A DNA stretch of 64,000 bases from Brevibacillus brevis (GCF_900637055.1 NZ_LR134338.1:3916001-3980000); one strand, 5' to 3'. Shown: positions 1-9,137, counted from the first letter of the stretch. Program-made: numbers and translations. Notes: generated from the letters alone by a model not told the origin.

Positions 1-972
1 TTCCAGAACAACCTCTCGGCGCTTTTCGCCCGCATCGTCCGTAGCTGCTACTGGGGACAAGTCCATCGCCACTTCTTCGTCTTTATAGAGGTAACGGAGG
101 ATTTCGCCAGTCTCCGGGTTCAGGCGAACACCTTGACGGCGGAATGCCCAGCAGTTGTACGCAACGGATACGAAAAAGCTTGCTGGCAGGCGGTTTTCCA
201 CGCCGATTTTACAGCCGAGCAGAGTCGAGTTGCCACCGAAGCCCATGGTTCCGATTCCGAGCTGGTTCGCTGTTTCCATGATGTAGTCTTCCAATGCAGC
301 CAAATCAGCGATTGGATTGACATCATCTACTTTGCGGAACAATTGATGCTTCGCCAGTGCATAACCGGAAGTGCGATCGCCACCGATTCCTACGCCGATG
401 AAGCCGGCACTACAGCCTTGTCCCTGCGCTTGGTAAACTGCGTGCAGGATGCACTTGCGAATGCCATCCAGGTTGCGGCCCACTTTACCCAGGCCTTCGA
501 GCTCACAGGGCAGGGAATATTGGATGTTCTTGTTCTCACAGCCGCCGCCTTTGAGAATCAGCTTGATTTCGATTTCATTCTCTTCCCATTGCTCGAAGTG
601 AATCACAGGCGTACCTGGTCCGAGGTTGTCCCCTGTGTTTGCACCCGTCAAGGAATCTACGGAGTTGGAACGCAGCTTGCCTGTTTTGGTTGCTTCTGCA
701 ATCATTTCCTTGATTGCTTGTTTAATGATCAGCTGGTTGACTCCAACCGGAGTTTTTACTTCGAAAGTTGGCATCCCCGTATCTTGACAGATCGGAGAAA
801 CATTTTCTTCTGCCATGACGACGTTTTGCGCAATCGTAGACAAAGACAGCGCTGCACGCGTGCCAAGATCCTCTTTCACTTTAGCTGCATTGACGGCACG
901 ACGCACGTCTGGTGGTAGATTCGTAGAAGTATCCGTGATCAGTTCCAGAATGCTTTGCTTCAAGTTTTCCAT
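1..972 (-). CDS. fumA: Class I fumarate hydratase (3' part off the window)
   Basis: Oxygen-sensitive 4Fe-4S fumarase that interconverts fumarate and malate in the cytosolic TCA cycle. The reading frame has no stop before the left edge, so only the N-terminal 324 residues are visible. These begin MENLKQSILELI and carry the iron-sulfur cysteine contexts PICQDTG, GGGCENK and QGCSAGF, then GGDRTSGY. Past residue about 280 the chain runs into RRQGVRLNPETGE, which starts the second domain, so alpha and beta parts are fused in one chain as in long FumA. The ATG at 972 follows AAAGGGGCG. A class I tartrate dehydratase is a less likely alternative. Confidence 0.93.
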   Translation of the reverse strand, partial: MENLKQSILELITDTSTNLPPDVRRAVNAAKVKEDLGTRAALSLSTIAQNVVMAEENVSPICQDTGMPTFEVKTPVGVNQLIIKQAIKEMIAEATKTGKLRSNSVDSLTGANTGDNLGPGTPVIHFEQWEENEIEIKLILKGGGCENKNIQYSLPCELEGLGKVGRNLDGIRKCILHAVYQAQGQGCSAGFIGVGIGGDRTSGYALAKHQLFRKVDDVNPIADLAALEDYIMETANQLGIGTMGFGGNSTLLGCKIGVENRLPASFFVSVAYNCWAFRRQGVRLNPETGEILRYLYKDEEVAMDLSPVAATDDAGEKRREVVLE

Positions 973-1025
973 CTATGACGCCCCTTTTGACGTAGTGGTG
1001 TAAATGGTAGCATAAACCGCCTATT

Positions 1026-1031
1026 ATTATA
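1026..1031 (-). promoter_or_regulatory. Extended -10 promoter element of the fumarase gene
   Basis: On the minus strand TATAAT is preceded by TGC, giving an extended -10 (TGN-TATAAT) about 55 bases upstream of the fumarase start codon. No good -35 box lies at the usual distance, which fits an extended -10 promoter. Confidence 0.55.
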
Positions 1032-1153
1032 GCACACGCTCCCCCACCTGTCCGTAGATTGCTGCCCAAAGGTGTGTGAAACATTCCGTAAACGTGCGTC
1101 GTCTAATTACCGACAACAAATTTTGGCAAGAAGCACATATGAGGGGGATCAAA

Positions 1154-3112
1154 ATGAAAAAAACAATTGCTGGGCTTCTCGCCTCCGTACTGGTGGTGAC
1201 CGCTATACCCTTCCTGTTCTCGACGGGTACAGTCGCGGAGCCAGCCGTTCAAGCCGCATCTACAGAGGATTTGCCAGTAGTCGGTTCCTATGCGGAGCTA
1301 AAAAAGCTCATCCAATCATCAAACCTGGACAGCTACCATTACGCCACCCTGGAAATGGGCACCGCTTTGCCTGCATCCGCACCTAGCACTGCCAACAAAG
1401 TAGCTGACACTTCCAGCGGCGCTGTTCGGGGTGATTTTTCCACAACGAACACACAAGTGCAGGGCGTCGATGAAGCAGATATCGTTAAATCAGACGGAAC
1501 TTATCTTTATCAATCCACGCAAAATGAAGTGCGCATCATCAAAGCGTATCCTGCCACCGAGATGAAAATCGCAAGCCGTATCAGCTATGACAATGGAAAA
1601 TTCGTACCGCAAGAAATGTACGTAGACGATCGTAGACTCATTGTAATCGGGCAAGCGGATGAGACTATCTCCTATCCTCCTGATCCTGCTTCCAAACGAG
1701 GCATCCCCCGTTACCAAGGCATGCAGTCAGTGAAAACCATGATCTACGATATTACGGACAAAAAACAGCCTAGGCTCATTCGTCAACTGGAGCTGGAAGG
1801 CCAGTACATGTCGTCCCGCAAAATCGGCGCGAGCTTGTACGTGACAGCCAACCATTACATGGATGCTTATCGTATTCTGCAAGAGAAAGCAGAAGTGCCC
1901 GGCCCAACGTATAAAGACAGCGTCCATCATAACCAATACCAAACCATTCCCTACAGCGAGATTCGTTACTTCCCGGATCATTTTCGTCCAGAGTATTTGA
2001 TCGTCGCTGGCGTGAATCTGGATGATACGAAACAAGAGATGTCACTGAATACGTATCTGGGTGCTGGGGAGAACATCTATGCATCCACCAAAAATCTGTA
2101 TGTAGCCGTCACACAGAACAATGTCCAGCCAGTAGCCGTTAAGCAAAAAGGAGCGACAACTCCCTTGATTGCCCCTCCCATGGAGTCAGATACAACCATT
2201 TACCGCTTTGCCATGAACAAGGGAGACATTCGGTATACGGGAAAAGGGTCGGTGCCTGGACGCATTCTGAACCAGTTTTCCATGGATGAAAACGATGGTT
2301 ATTTCCGAATCGCCACCACGAGCGGGAACATGTGGCGAGATGATGAGCATACGTCGAAAAACAACTTGTATGTACTGGACAACAAACTTGAGGTATTTGG
2401 CAAGCTGGAAGGCATCGCACCAGGAGAACGCATTTACTCTGTCCGCTTCATGGGAGATCGTGCCTACATGGTCACTTTCAAAAAAGTCGACCCGCTGTTC
2501 GTTCTCGATCTGAAGAAGCCTTCTGCTCCAAGCGTACTAGGTGCCCTCAAAATTCCAGGTTACAGCGACTATTTACACCCGTATGATGAAAACCATATCA
2601 TCGGTTTTGGCAAAGAAGCAGAAGCAGATAAAGACTGGGCGTACTACCAAGGGATGAAAATTGCCCTCTTTGACGTCAGTGATGTAACGAAACCGAAGGA
2701 AAAGTTCAAGACTGTTATCGGGGACAGAGGAACGGACTCCGAGCTGTTGCGCAATCACAAGGCTCTGCTGTTCTCGAAAGAAAAAAATCTGCTAGCCTTT
2801 CCTGTCACAGTTCACGAACGAACATCTGAACAAAAAGCCAAAAACGATATGCGCGAGTACGGCCACTTTACTTTCCAGGGTGCCTATGTATATCAGCTCG
2901 ATCTGCAAAAAGGCTTTCAACTGACAGATCAGATCACTCATCTGGCGAAGGAAGATATCGCGAGAGCAGGCGAAGGCTGGTACGACAGCTCCAGTAACAT
3001 TAAGCGGATACTCACGATTGGCGACACTCTCTATACCGTTTCCGACGATTTCGTCAAAACGCAGCAGCTCTCTACCCCCAAAAAAGAGAATATCTTGCCA
3101 TTGACGAAATAG
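1154..3112 (+). CDS. Secreted beta-propeller domain protein
   Basis: A 652-residue exported protein of the Beta_propel family (secreted proteins with a C-terminal beta-propeller); the function of this family is not established. The N-terminus, MKKTIAGLLASVLVVTAIPF followed by a small-residue cleavage region near AVQAAS, is a signal peptide. The motif QGVDEADIVKSDG is characteristic of the family, and later blades read YLYQST, IYRFAMN, LYVLDN and FVLDLKKPSAP. The reading frame is open further upstream, but GAGGGGG sits seven bases before the ATG at 1154, which decides the start. It is transcribed divergently from the fumarase gene and probably acts at the cell surface or wall. Confidence 0.88.
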   Translation: MKKTIAGLLASVLVVTAIPFLFSTGTVAEPAVQAASTEDLPVVGSYAELKKLIQSSNLDSYHYATLEMGTALPASAPSTANKVADTSSGAVRGDFSTTNTQVQGVDEADIVKSDGTYLYQSTQNEVRIIKAYPATEMKIASRISYDNGKFVPQEMYVDDRRLIVIGQADETISYPPDPASKRGIPRYQGMQSVKTMIYDITDKKQPRLIRQLELEGQYMSSRKIGASLYVTANHYMDAYRILQEKAEVPGPTYKDSVHHNQYQTIPYSEIRYFPDHFRPEYLIVAGVNLDDTKQEMSLNTYLGAGENIYASTKNLYVAVTQNNVQPVAVKQKGATTPLIAPPMESDTTIYRFAMNKGDIRYTGKGSVPGRILNQFSMDENDGYFRIATTSGNMWRDDEHTSKNNLYVLDNKLEVFGKLEGIAPGERIYSVRFMGDRAYMVTFKKVDPLFVLDLKKPSAPSVLGALKIPGYSDYLHPYDENHIIGFGKEAEADKDWAYYQGMKIALFDVSDVTKPKEKFKTVIGDRGTDSELLRNHKALLFSKEKNLLAFPVTVHERTSEQKAKNDMREYGHFTFQGAYVYQLDLQKGFQLTDQITHLAKEDIARAGEGWYDSSSNIKRILTIGDTLYTVSDDFVKTQQLSTPKKENILPLTK

Positions 3113-3192
3113 CGGTAATGCTCTGTCATGCGGACAGGTTCTGTGCTAAGATGGGGTAATAGATGCAGCGTAAATAGAGAGGGTGTCACTAC

Positions 3193-3879
3193 GTGGAGTA
3201 TTTGAGTTTTAATTTGACATCAACGCTGGCAGGGATTGCGGCTGTGCTGTTGGTTATGTTTATTCGCCTGCACTGGCCCTTCCGCTTTCAGTACATGGCC
3301 AATCTTTTCAAACGCCGTTTGAATATTCGATTGCGCTGGCTGGAGGCTTCCTATCGGAAGAACCGTTCCCGTGCTGTCGCTATGCTGGATAAATCAACAC
3401 ATGAGATCATGCTTGGCAATTATGAAATGGCCGAAAAATATATCGTTCAAGGAATCAACGTCTGCAAAGAACGACCAACGTTATTCAATCAAGCGATGAT
3501 TCACTACTTGTTTTACAACCTGGCGATCGTTTACTATTCATCCGAACGATACAACGAATCCTTGGAAGTGGCGTTTCGTATTTACCAGCGTGATCAGGGA
3601 ATGACTGATTCCTTAGCTCTTATTGCCTGCTCGCACGCCCGACTGGGTGAAGTCGAGAGTGCCATAGAAGCTTACCAGCTGATCGCAAGCAAACGATCGG
3701 CAAAAGACTGGAAGCTCTTCTGCTTGGCAGAGATTGAAGCTGCCAAAGGTAATTACGAGCGAGCTCTTTCCCATCTCAAGCAATTGATGGACAAATCAGC
3801 CAGTCTTTTGCATCTGAATCACACCGTACTGGAAAAACGCTTGGAAGAGTGGAAAAAAGCCTCTACACAAGCCAGCTAA
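3193..3879 (+). CDS. Membrane-anchored TPR-repeat protein
   Basis: A 228-residue protein with one N-terminal membrane helix (about residues 8-25, LAGIAAVLLVMFIRLHW) followed by alpha-helical tetratricopeptide-like repeats from about residue 65 (GNYEMAEKYIVQGINV, YNLAIVYYSSERYNESLEVAF, ACSHARLGEVESAIEAYQLI, GNYERALSHLKQLM). TPRs are protein-binding scaffolds, and the topology suggests a membrane-tethered cytoplasmic assembly factor. The start is GTG, with AGAGAGGG about ten bases upstream. I do not recognise a named orthologue, and the neighbours give no pathway. Confidence 0.8.
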   Translation: MEYLSFNLTSTLAGIAAVLLVMFIRLHWPFRFQYMANLFKRRLNIRLRWLEASYRKNRSRAVAMLDKSTHEIMLGNYEMAEKYIVQGINVCKERPTLFNQAMIHYLFYNLAIVYYSSERYNESLEVAFRIYQRDQGMTDSLALIACSHARLGEVESAIEAYQLIASKRSAKDWKLFCLAEIEAAKGNYERALSHLKQLMDKSASLLHLNHTVLEKRLEEWKKASTQAS

Positions 3880-3888
3880 ATGACTGAC

Positions 3889-3920
3889 GACCGCACATTG
3901 CTTTATGTGTGCGGTTTTTA
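3889..3920 (+). terminator. Intrinsic terminator after the TPR gene
   Basis: The arms ACCGCACA and TGTGCGGT form a GC-rich hairpin, followed by a run of T residues, ten bases past the TPR stop codon. Confidence 0.85.
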
Positions 3921-3986
3921 TTTTCGGTCCCCGTAACGCTGCTCTATGCACAGTCGTATTACTATCAAGAAAGTGAGGTATTTTTA

Positions 3987-4640
3987 ATGAAAAAATTCAA
4001 TGTATCTATACTTGCTGCCTCAGCACTTGTACTCGGTCTCGCTGTAGCGGGCTGTACATCTGGCAAAGAATCTGCTTCTTCCTCTACAGAAACACTGGCT
4101 AAAGTGGGGAATGTCTCTATTTCCAAAGATCAAGCATACGAGGCTATGAAAAAAGAAGCTGGGAAACGCGTGATGTCTGATCTCATCATCAAGGAAGTGT
4201 ATAAACAAGAAGCGAATGCACAGGGAATCACGGTAAGTGATCAGGAACTGGACGCAAAGATTAACCCAATCAAAGAAAAAATGGGGCCAGAGAAATTCCA
4301 AGAGTATTTGACTGAAGAAGAAATTACCGAGGATGAATTGCGTGAGAGATCACGTTTGATTATGCTAAGGGACAAGATGTTTGAGAAAGCTTACCCGATC
4401 ACGGAAGAGCAAATCAAGGAATACTATGAGAAAAACAAAGAAAAGCTCAAGGGTACGCTAGAAGAAGTACGTCCAAAGGTAACGGAGAAAGTAAAAGATA
4501 AAAACAAACGTTCCAACATGAGTACGTGGATCAAGGAATTGAAGCAAAAGCATAATGTTCAAATTTTGGACAAGGCATTTGAAAAAGTAGAGGATCAAGA
4601 GAAAGAAGCGGACAAAGCAGAACTTCCTGCGTCAAAATAA
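3987..4640 (+). CDS. PrsA/SurA-like lipoprotein lacking the PPIase domain
   Basis: A 217-residue lipoprotein. The signal peptide ends in the lipobox LAVAGC, so the chain is lipid-anchored on the outer face of the membrane. It then has a SurA/PrsA-type N-terminal chaperone region: KVGNVSISKDQAYE, an all-helical stretch, TVSDQELDAKI, and ITEEQIKEYYEKNKEKL. The C-terminal helices EVRPKVTEKVKDKNKRS match the closing helices of PrsA. In full-length PrsA (about 290 residues) a parvulin peptidyl-prolyl isomerase domain lies between these parts; here it is absent. The likely role is a holdase for secreted proteins. The ATG at 3987, after GTGAGG, is chosen over the longer open frame because the lipoprotein signal starts there. 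Confidence 0.82.
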   Translation: MKKFNVSILAASALVLGLAVAGCTSGKESASSSTETLAKVGNVSISKDQAYEAMKKEAGKRVMSDLIIKEVYKQEANAQGITVSDQELDAKINPIKEKMGPEKFQEYLTEEEITEDELRERSRLIMLRDKMFEKAYPITEEQIKEYYEKNKEKLKGTLEEVRPKVTEKVKDKNKRSNMSTWIKELKQKHNVQILDKAFEKVEDQEKEADKAELPASK

Positions 4641-4647
4641 TTCGCAC

Positions 4648-4692
4648 AAAAAAGACTTGTGGTCAGCCAGTTGAGGCGCACAAGTCTTTTTT
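4648..4692. terminator. Bidirectional terminator between convergent genes
   Basis: The arms AAAAAAGACTTGTG and CACAAGTCTTTTTT are nearly perfect complements with A/T runs on both sides. The structure can end both the lipoprotein transcript and the convergent MBL-hydrolase transcript. Confidence 0.85.
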
Positions 4693-4699
4693 GTACATA

Positions 4700-5389
4700 T
4701 TACGTACGTGCAATCGCAATGAGTTCCTGCAAAAACGGCGCAATTTCTCCTTGCAGAATCGGACCATGACCAGTGGCTAAATACTCAATAGGCCAATCCA
4801 GCAAAATCTCCAAGCCCTCCGTAAACTCCACCGCTCGCTCTGGTTCACGAGCTACCCATTGCTTCAATTGTTCTTGATAAGCTGTCCGACAGTCCACTTC
4901 TCCGCCAACAATTTGACCGAGTTCTGTGTTTTCAAAACACAAATGATCGCCAACAAAGCATATTTTCGTCTGGGGATCAAAGAAGGCAACAGAGCCTTCT
5001 GTATGAAAAGAAAGCTGTCGGAAACGCAGGGAAGGCAGATCTCCCCCACTCCCTGTAAACGTATGGCCGAATAGCGTCTGTGAAAAATCGTCCAGTTCGT
5101 AATAATCGTCGAGGTGAATCCAATTGTTTCGAGAAGGGAACATATCGGCATTTCCAATATGATCAGCATGTCGATGAGTGAAGTAGACATATTCCGTTCG
5201 CTCTGGCTTGACCCCGATCTCTTCCAACGCCTGTTGAAAATATGAACGTTGCTTGCGCTGGTGAGAATCAATCAATACAAAGGCATTCCCTTGTTTGATC
5301 ACATAGCTGTTCACGTAGCTATTCCACGCTTCCTCGTAGGTGATGATCGCCCAGGTGGAGTCTGTGATTGGTGCAATCACATTGTTCAT
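4700..5389 (-). CDS. MBL-fold metallo-hydrolase
   Basis: A 229-residue metallo-beta-lactamase-fold protein. The metal-binding signature is FTHRHADH (HxHxDH) near residue 72. Further ligands are the His of SFHTEG, the Asp of FVGDHLCF and the His of ATGHGP. The family is broad (glyoxalase II-like, lactonases, flavodiiron-like), and the substrate cannot be read from the sequence. The frame is open upstream, but AGGAGAG eight bases before the ATG at 5389 fixes the start at MNNVIAPITD. The gene stands alone and converges on the PrsA-like gene. Confidence 0.86.
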   Translation of the reverse strand: MNNVIAPITDSTWAIITYEEAWNSYVNSYVIKQGNAFVLIDSHQRKQRSYFQQALEEIGVKPERTEYVYFTHRHADHIGNADMFPSRNNWIHLDDYYELDDFSQTLFGHTFTGSGGDLPSLRFRQLSFHTEGSVAFFDPQTKICFVGDHLCFENTELGQIVGGEVDCRTAYQEQLKQWVAREPERAVEFTEGLEILLDWPIEYLATGHGPILQGEIAPFLQELIAIART

Positions 5390-5488
5390 GCCTCCATCTC
5401 TCCTCTCCTCCCAGATACAGTTTCTTATAGCTATTATACACAATCATACACAACCGTGCTGACTCGTGCCCAAACTTATCCTACACGA

Positions 5489-6277
5489 TCAAACAGTCGC
5501 CTCTTCCCCTAAGCTTACCCAAGATCTTCCTTGCGATCGTTGAATGTGAACAGGTACACCGAAAAAGCTTGTCAGACGCTCAGCCGTTAGGACCTCATCT
5601 GTTTTTCCAGCTTGGTCGACTTCCCCCGCTTTTAGCAGCAAGGTATGCGTGAAGCAAGGCAAAATTTCTTCGATATGATGGGTGACATAAAGGAGAGTGG
5701 GCCCGTTCGGCTGTTTGGCGATTTGTTCAATCATGGCCAACAGCTGTTCTCTTGAAAGCAAGTCCAGTCCGGTACAAGGCTCGTCTAGGATGAGCAATCG
5801 AGGGGAAGCCATCAACGCACGAGCAATCAGTATTTTTTGTCTCTCCCCTTGCGATAAAGCGGCAAAACGCCTGTTTTTTAATGCACGGCATCCAAACGTA
5901 TCGAGTAAATCCGACGCTTTCTCTACGTCCGCCTCCTCTGGAACAGAATACAAGCCGATGGTTGCCTCCCGTCCACTCAAGACGACACGGAGTGCGGTTT
6001 CATGCTCGTGAAGCTGTGCCATCAGTGCCGTGCTTACCCAGCCGATTGATTTACGCACCTCGCGCAAGTCGACTGTTCCGTAAAGATTGCCTAATACACT
6101 GACTTCCCCCTTTGTCGGCCACACATAGCCACAAATAATATTCAACAAACTGGTTTTACCTGAGCCGTTTAAACCGACTAAACACCAATGCTCCTTGTCT
6201 TGCACTTGCCAGGCAATGTCTTGCAAAATGGTTGTTTCATCTCTTTGCCAGGTAACCTTTCTCACATCAATGATCAT
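5489..6277 (-). CDS. ABC transporter ATP-binding protein
   Basis: A 262-residue ABC ATPase. It has Walker A GLNGSGKT, the signature LSQGERQK, Walker B LLILDEP followed by CTGLD, and the switch His in YVTHH. It resembles the YlmA/ModF-type soluble ATPases, which often occur as single genes without an adjacent permease, and none is adjacent here. The ATG at 6277 follows GGAGTGGAGAG; the upstream in-frame residues have no ribosome-binding site. The transported substrate is unknown. Confidence 0.85.
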   Translation of the reverse strand: MIIDVRKVTWQRDETTILQDIAWQVQDKEHWCLVGLNGSGKTSLLNIICGYVWPTKGEVSVLGNLYGTVDLREVRKSIGWVSTALMAQLHEHETALRVVLSGREATIGLYSVPEEADVEKASDLLDTFGCRALKNRRFAALSQGERQKILIARALMASPRLLILDEPCTGLDLLSREQLLAMIEQIAKQPNGPTLLYVTHHIEEILPCFTHTLLLKAGEVDQAGKTDEVLTAERLTSFFGVPVHIQRSQGRSWVSLGEEATV

Positions 6278-6370
6278 GCTCTCTCCACTCCTGACTCTCA
6301 CAGTTGTATGTGAAAAGAACCTCCATGGCATATGAAAGCACACGGAGGCCCAAACACAAAAACAGTTTCG

Positions 6371-6808
6371 TTAAAATTCGCCTTGAAACTTGAATACAAT
6401 CTCCGCAAACAACGTAGCAAACAGGAACGTACCGGTAAAGACGACGAGAGACACCACTACGATACGCCAGCTAAGCTGTTTGAACAGATGAACGTCTTTT
6501 CCGAGTGACAAACCTGCATAGGCAAGAATCGGTGTGGCCAATGCGAGCAGATTGATCTTGGCAATCGCAGCAGCCGTATATTCGTTCCCTGGAAAAAACG
6601 GGGATGTCGCAAGCATCGCAAACAAAGAGATCCATACAATGACGGGGGATTTGAACGGAAGAATGCGAGTGAAGCCCATTCCGATCAACGTAATAACCGC
6701 CAAGAGCAAAATACCTGGCAAAGATTCCATGATTGGTACCTTATAACCGATCCAGTTACCGATGAGAGCAATGAAGCCAATGATAAAAATCGTCAAGATT
6801 TGATTCAT
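6371..6808 (-). CDS. Small membrane protein, partner of the DUF3100 protein
   Basis: A 145-residue, very hydrophobic protein with about four or five transmembrane helices (ILTIFIIGFIALIGNWI; GILLLAVITLIGMGF; VIVWISLFAMLA; INLLALATPILAYAG; IVVVSLVVFTGTFLFATL). Its ATG overlaps the stop codon of the DUF3100 gene by four bases, so the two are translationally coupled. Together with the M20 hydrolase they form a three-gene operon. The coupling and topology suggest that the two membrane proteins form one transporter for a substrate or product of the hydrolase. That is an inference; I know of no characterised homologue. Confidence 0.72.
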   Translation of the reverse strand: MNQILTIFIIGFIALIGNWIGYKVPIMESLPGILLLAVITLIGMGFTRILPFKSPVIVWISLFAMLATSPFFPGNEYTAAAIAKINLLALATPILAYAGLSLGKDVHLFKQLSWRIVVVSLVVFTGTFLFATLFAEIVFKFQGEF

Positions 6809-7635
6809 GCGCTTTTTCTCCCCCCCTCTGCTGCAGAAGAAGCGCTTTTGCGTCCAATGATAGGCTCAAGCCATGCGTACAGCTTTTGTGTGACCGGCAA
6901 AGAGAAGAAGATGCATATGTACGTACCGACGATACTCATCATCAAGTTTGCCGCTCCGGAATAAAAGGCAATGTCTTTTTGTGCTTCCGGGAAAATAACA
7001 GCCAATGAGCCTGTTGCTGCTGCCATCATACTACCGGAACCAACTGCGGCTCCCATCGCTAGAGAAATTGGGTGGAACAACCCGCTGCTTCCTAAAATAC
7101 TTGCAAGAATCGACATATAAATGGCACCAAACAAGGTTCCGCAAACATATACACCCAGCGCGCCGCGAGCTTCGGCAGAGTTTGCTCCAAACTTATCTAC
7201 AATGATTGCCAAGTTTGGCTCACGGTCGAGAGAATATGTAGCCCCAATGGCTTCACGCTTCAGACCCAGCCACAATGCGACTGGCAAACCAAGTGCAATT
7301 GTCCCTACAATGTGTCCCATCTCTTGGACAATTAAGGATACACCAGAGCCGAGTAGCTTAGGCAGCTCAGGACCAATATTGGCTCCCAGCTTCGCAATAA
7401 AGATCAAAAACGAAACACCCAAAATATTGGCTGCGACGTTCATTTCTTTTTCGCTCAAAAATTTAAACTTAGGCCAGCTGATTGCCCCGCCTAAAACGAG
7501 CGCGTAGAGCATCGGAAACAGAGCGATAACCCCGATGCCTATACTGATTTTTTTTGTCCCGATAAATTCTGTCAATGCGACGAGAATAAGTACGATAAAA
7601 TGCAGCTTGTACTCATTGACGCGTGCCTCTGCCAT
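6805..7635 (-). CDS. DUF3100 multi-pass membrane protein
   Basis: A 276-residue integral membrane protein with about eight hydrophobic helices. It carries the glycine- and alanine-rich segments ALVLGGAISWP, MGAAVGSGSMMAAATGSLA and GALGVYVCGTLFG, the pattern of the DUF3100 family (predicted transporters of unknown substrate). AGGGGG precedes the ATG at 7635. It lies 27 bases downstream of the M20 hydrolase gene and overlaps the next gene by ATGA, so hydrolase, DUF3100 and the small membrane protein are one transcript. Uptake of an amidated substrate that the hydrolase cleaves is the simplest reading. Confidence 0.8.
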   Translation of the reverse strand: MAEARVNEYKLHFIVLILVALTEFIGTKKISIGIGVIALFPMLYALVLGGAISWPKFKFLSEKEMNVAANILGVSFLIFIAKLGANIGPELPKLLGSGVSLIVQEMGHIVGTIALGLPVALWLGLKREAIGATYSLDREPNLAIIVDKFGANSAEARGALGVYVCGTLFGAIYMSILASILGSSGLFHPISLAMGAAVGSGSMMAAATGSLAVIFPEAQKDIAFYSGAANLMMSIVGTYICIFFSLPVTQKLYAWLEPIIGRKSASSAAEGGRKSA

Positions 7636-7662
7636 ACAACATCCCCCTCATTCTATCTCGCT

Positions 7663-8838
7663 CTACTCCATGACGACCTTTTGAGCTGCACGAACAAACA
7701 ATTCCACACCGCGTACCATTGCATCCTCATCAAAATCAAAGCGTGGATGATGATGCGGGTATGTAAAGCCTTTGTCTGGATTGCCAGCACCCAATTGAAT
7801 AAAACAGCCTGGAGCTTTTTTCAAATACTCAGAGAAATCTTCACCCGGCATCAAAGGATCAATGTAAATAATCTCTTCTTCTCCCCAACGCTCGCGGATC
7901 GTATCCTCCATCAGCTTGGTCACCTGCTTGTCATTGACAACCGATGTGTAGCCATGTGAGAACGTGAATTCATAACTTGCGCCATGCGCTTCCGTAATTC
8001 CTTTGACAATTCGTTCAATCCACATCGGAATATTTTTGCGAATCTCCGCATCGAAGCAGCGTGTGGAGCCCGTCAGTGTCATCGAATCCGGAATAATGTT
8101 ATACGCTGTCCCTGCATTCAGCATCGTCACCGAAATAACGACCTTGTCCAACGCACTCACATTGCGGGATACAATTTGTTGTAATCCAGTAATAACCTGT
8201 GCCCCAATAACGATCGGGTCAACGGATGCTTCCGGTTGCGAGGAATGCCCGCCTTTTCCTTGAATCTTGATATCGAAGCGATCTGTCGATGAAGTAAGTG
8301 CCCCGTAAAGAACACCGAATTTCCCGACAGGCATGTACGATGCCAAATGAATGCCAATGATCGAATCCAGTCCGTCCGCTGCACCAGCTCTTACGATTTC
8401 GGCAGCCCCACCCGGCGGGAGCTCCTCGGCATGCTGGAAGAAGAAACGAACCTCACCTTTGATTTGATCCTTGTACTGGGACAAAATTTTTGCGGCTCCC
8501 AACAGCATCGCTGTGTGACCGTCATGTCCGCATGCGTGCATCACGCCAGCTTTTCCAGATGCGTATGGCACATCATTTTCTTCATGAATGGGGAGAGCAT
8601 CAATGTCAGCGCGAATGCCAAGAACTTTTCCTGGCTGTGATCCGATCAGTCGAGCGACCACACTCGTTTTGGTTGGCCGCGAAAGCTCTAAATTCCCGAA
8701 AGATTCCAACGTTTCGTAAATAAATTGGGACGTCTTCTCCTCTTCAAACGACAATTCTGGATGCTGATGGAGATATCGTCGCCATGAGACTACCTGCTCA
8801 GCTACTTCATCCGCCCATTTCTTCGTTTCCAAACTCAC
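7663..8838 (-). CDS. M20-family amidohydrolase / metallopeptidase
   Basis: A 391-residue, di-metal M20D amidohydrolase of the hippurate hydrolase / N-acyl-amino-acid hydrolase / IAA-amino-acid hydrolase type. Metal and catalytic motifs visible: HQHPELSFEE at the N-terminus, HACGHDGHTAMLLG (metal Cys and His), QHAEE (catalytic and metal Glu), the IHLASYMPVG segment with its metal His, and PHHHPRFDFDE at the C-terminus. The start is GTG with AAAGGAGTG upstream. It is the first gene of the operon with the two membrane proteins. The exact acyl or amino-acid substrate is not deducible. Confidence 0.9.
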   Translation of the reverse strand: MSLETKKWADEVAEQVVSWRRYLHQHPELSFEEEKTSQFIYETLESFGNLELSRPTKTSVVARLIGSQPGKVLGIRADIDALPIHEENDVPYASGKAGVMHACGHDGHTAMLLGAAKILSQYKDQIKGEVRFFFQHAEELPPGGAAEIVRAGAADGLDSIIGIHLASYMPVGKFGVLYGALTSSTDRFDIKIQGKGGHSSQPEASVDPIVIGAQVITGLQQIVSRNVSALDKVVISVTMLNAGTAYNIIPDSMTLTGSTRCFDAEIRKNIPMWIERIVKGITEAHGASYEFTFSHGYTSVVNDKQVTKLMEDTIRERWGEEEIIYIDPLMPGEDFSEYLKKAPGCFIQLGAGNPDKGFTYPHHHPRFDFDEDAMVRGVELFVRAAQKVVME

Positions 8839-9099
8839 ACAATCACTCCTTTTTTTGTTTTTCTCCTCAAAATTTTCCGAGTCAGTTAAGTTTAGCTAAA
8901 AAAAATATCGTTTTGTGAATTCTATCACGGAACGATGAAAATAACAAATGTCCATTCCACGAGGACAAAGCTGTCGAATCTGCATCCGTATGTGTCTATT
9001 TATTTGTTATTTTAGAATTTTCTATCGATAATGTCCATGTAAAATATACTATTTGGAACAATAAAAACATTTACTCTGCTAGATTGGAAGCTTTTCTAG
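8839..9099. other. AT-rich intergenic region upstream of the M20 operon
   Basis: About 260 bases without a credible gene. It must hold the promoter of the M20/DUF3100 operon, but I see no convincing pair of -35/-10 boxes and no TGGCAC-type sigma-54 site. Confidence 0.5.
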
Positions 9100-9137
9100 A
9101 AAAAAGCCCCTATGCCAATACTGACATAAGGGAGGCT
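9100..9137 (-). terminator. Terminator of the APC permease gene
   Basis: On the minus strand an imperfect AGCC-CCTTATG / CATAGGGGCT hairpin is followed by TTTTTT, 34 bases past the permease stop codon. Confidence 0.8.

Noticed and set aside
133..918. Open frame of 261 codons on the plus strand
   Set aside because: It lies antisense to the fumarase gene, whose protein matches the family and which has a promoter and ribosome-binding site. The plus frame has no recognisable domain.
8839..9099. Possible sigma-54 promoter ahead of the M20 operon
   Set aside because: TGGACAT-like strings exist, but no TGGCAC-N5-TTGCA element with correct spacing.
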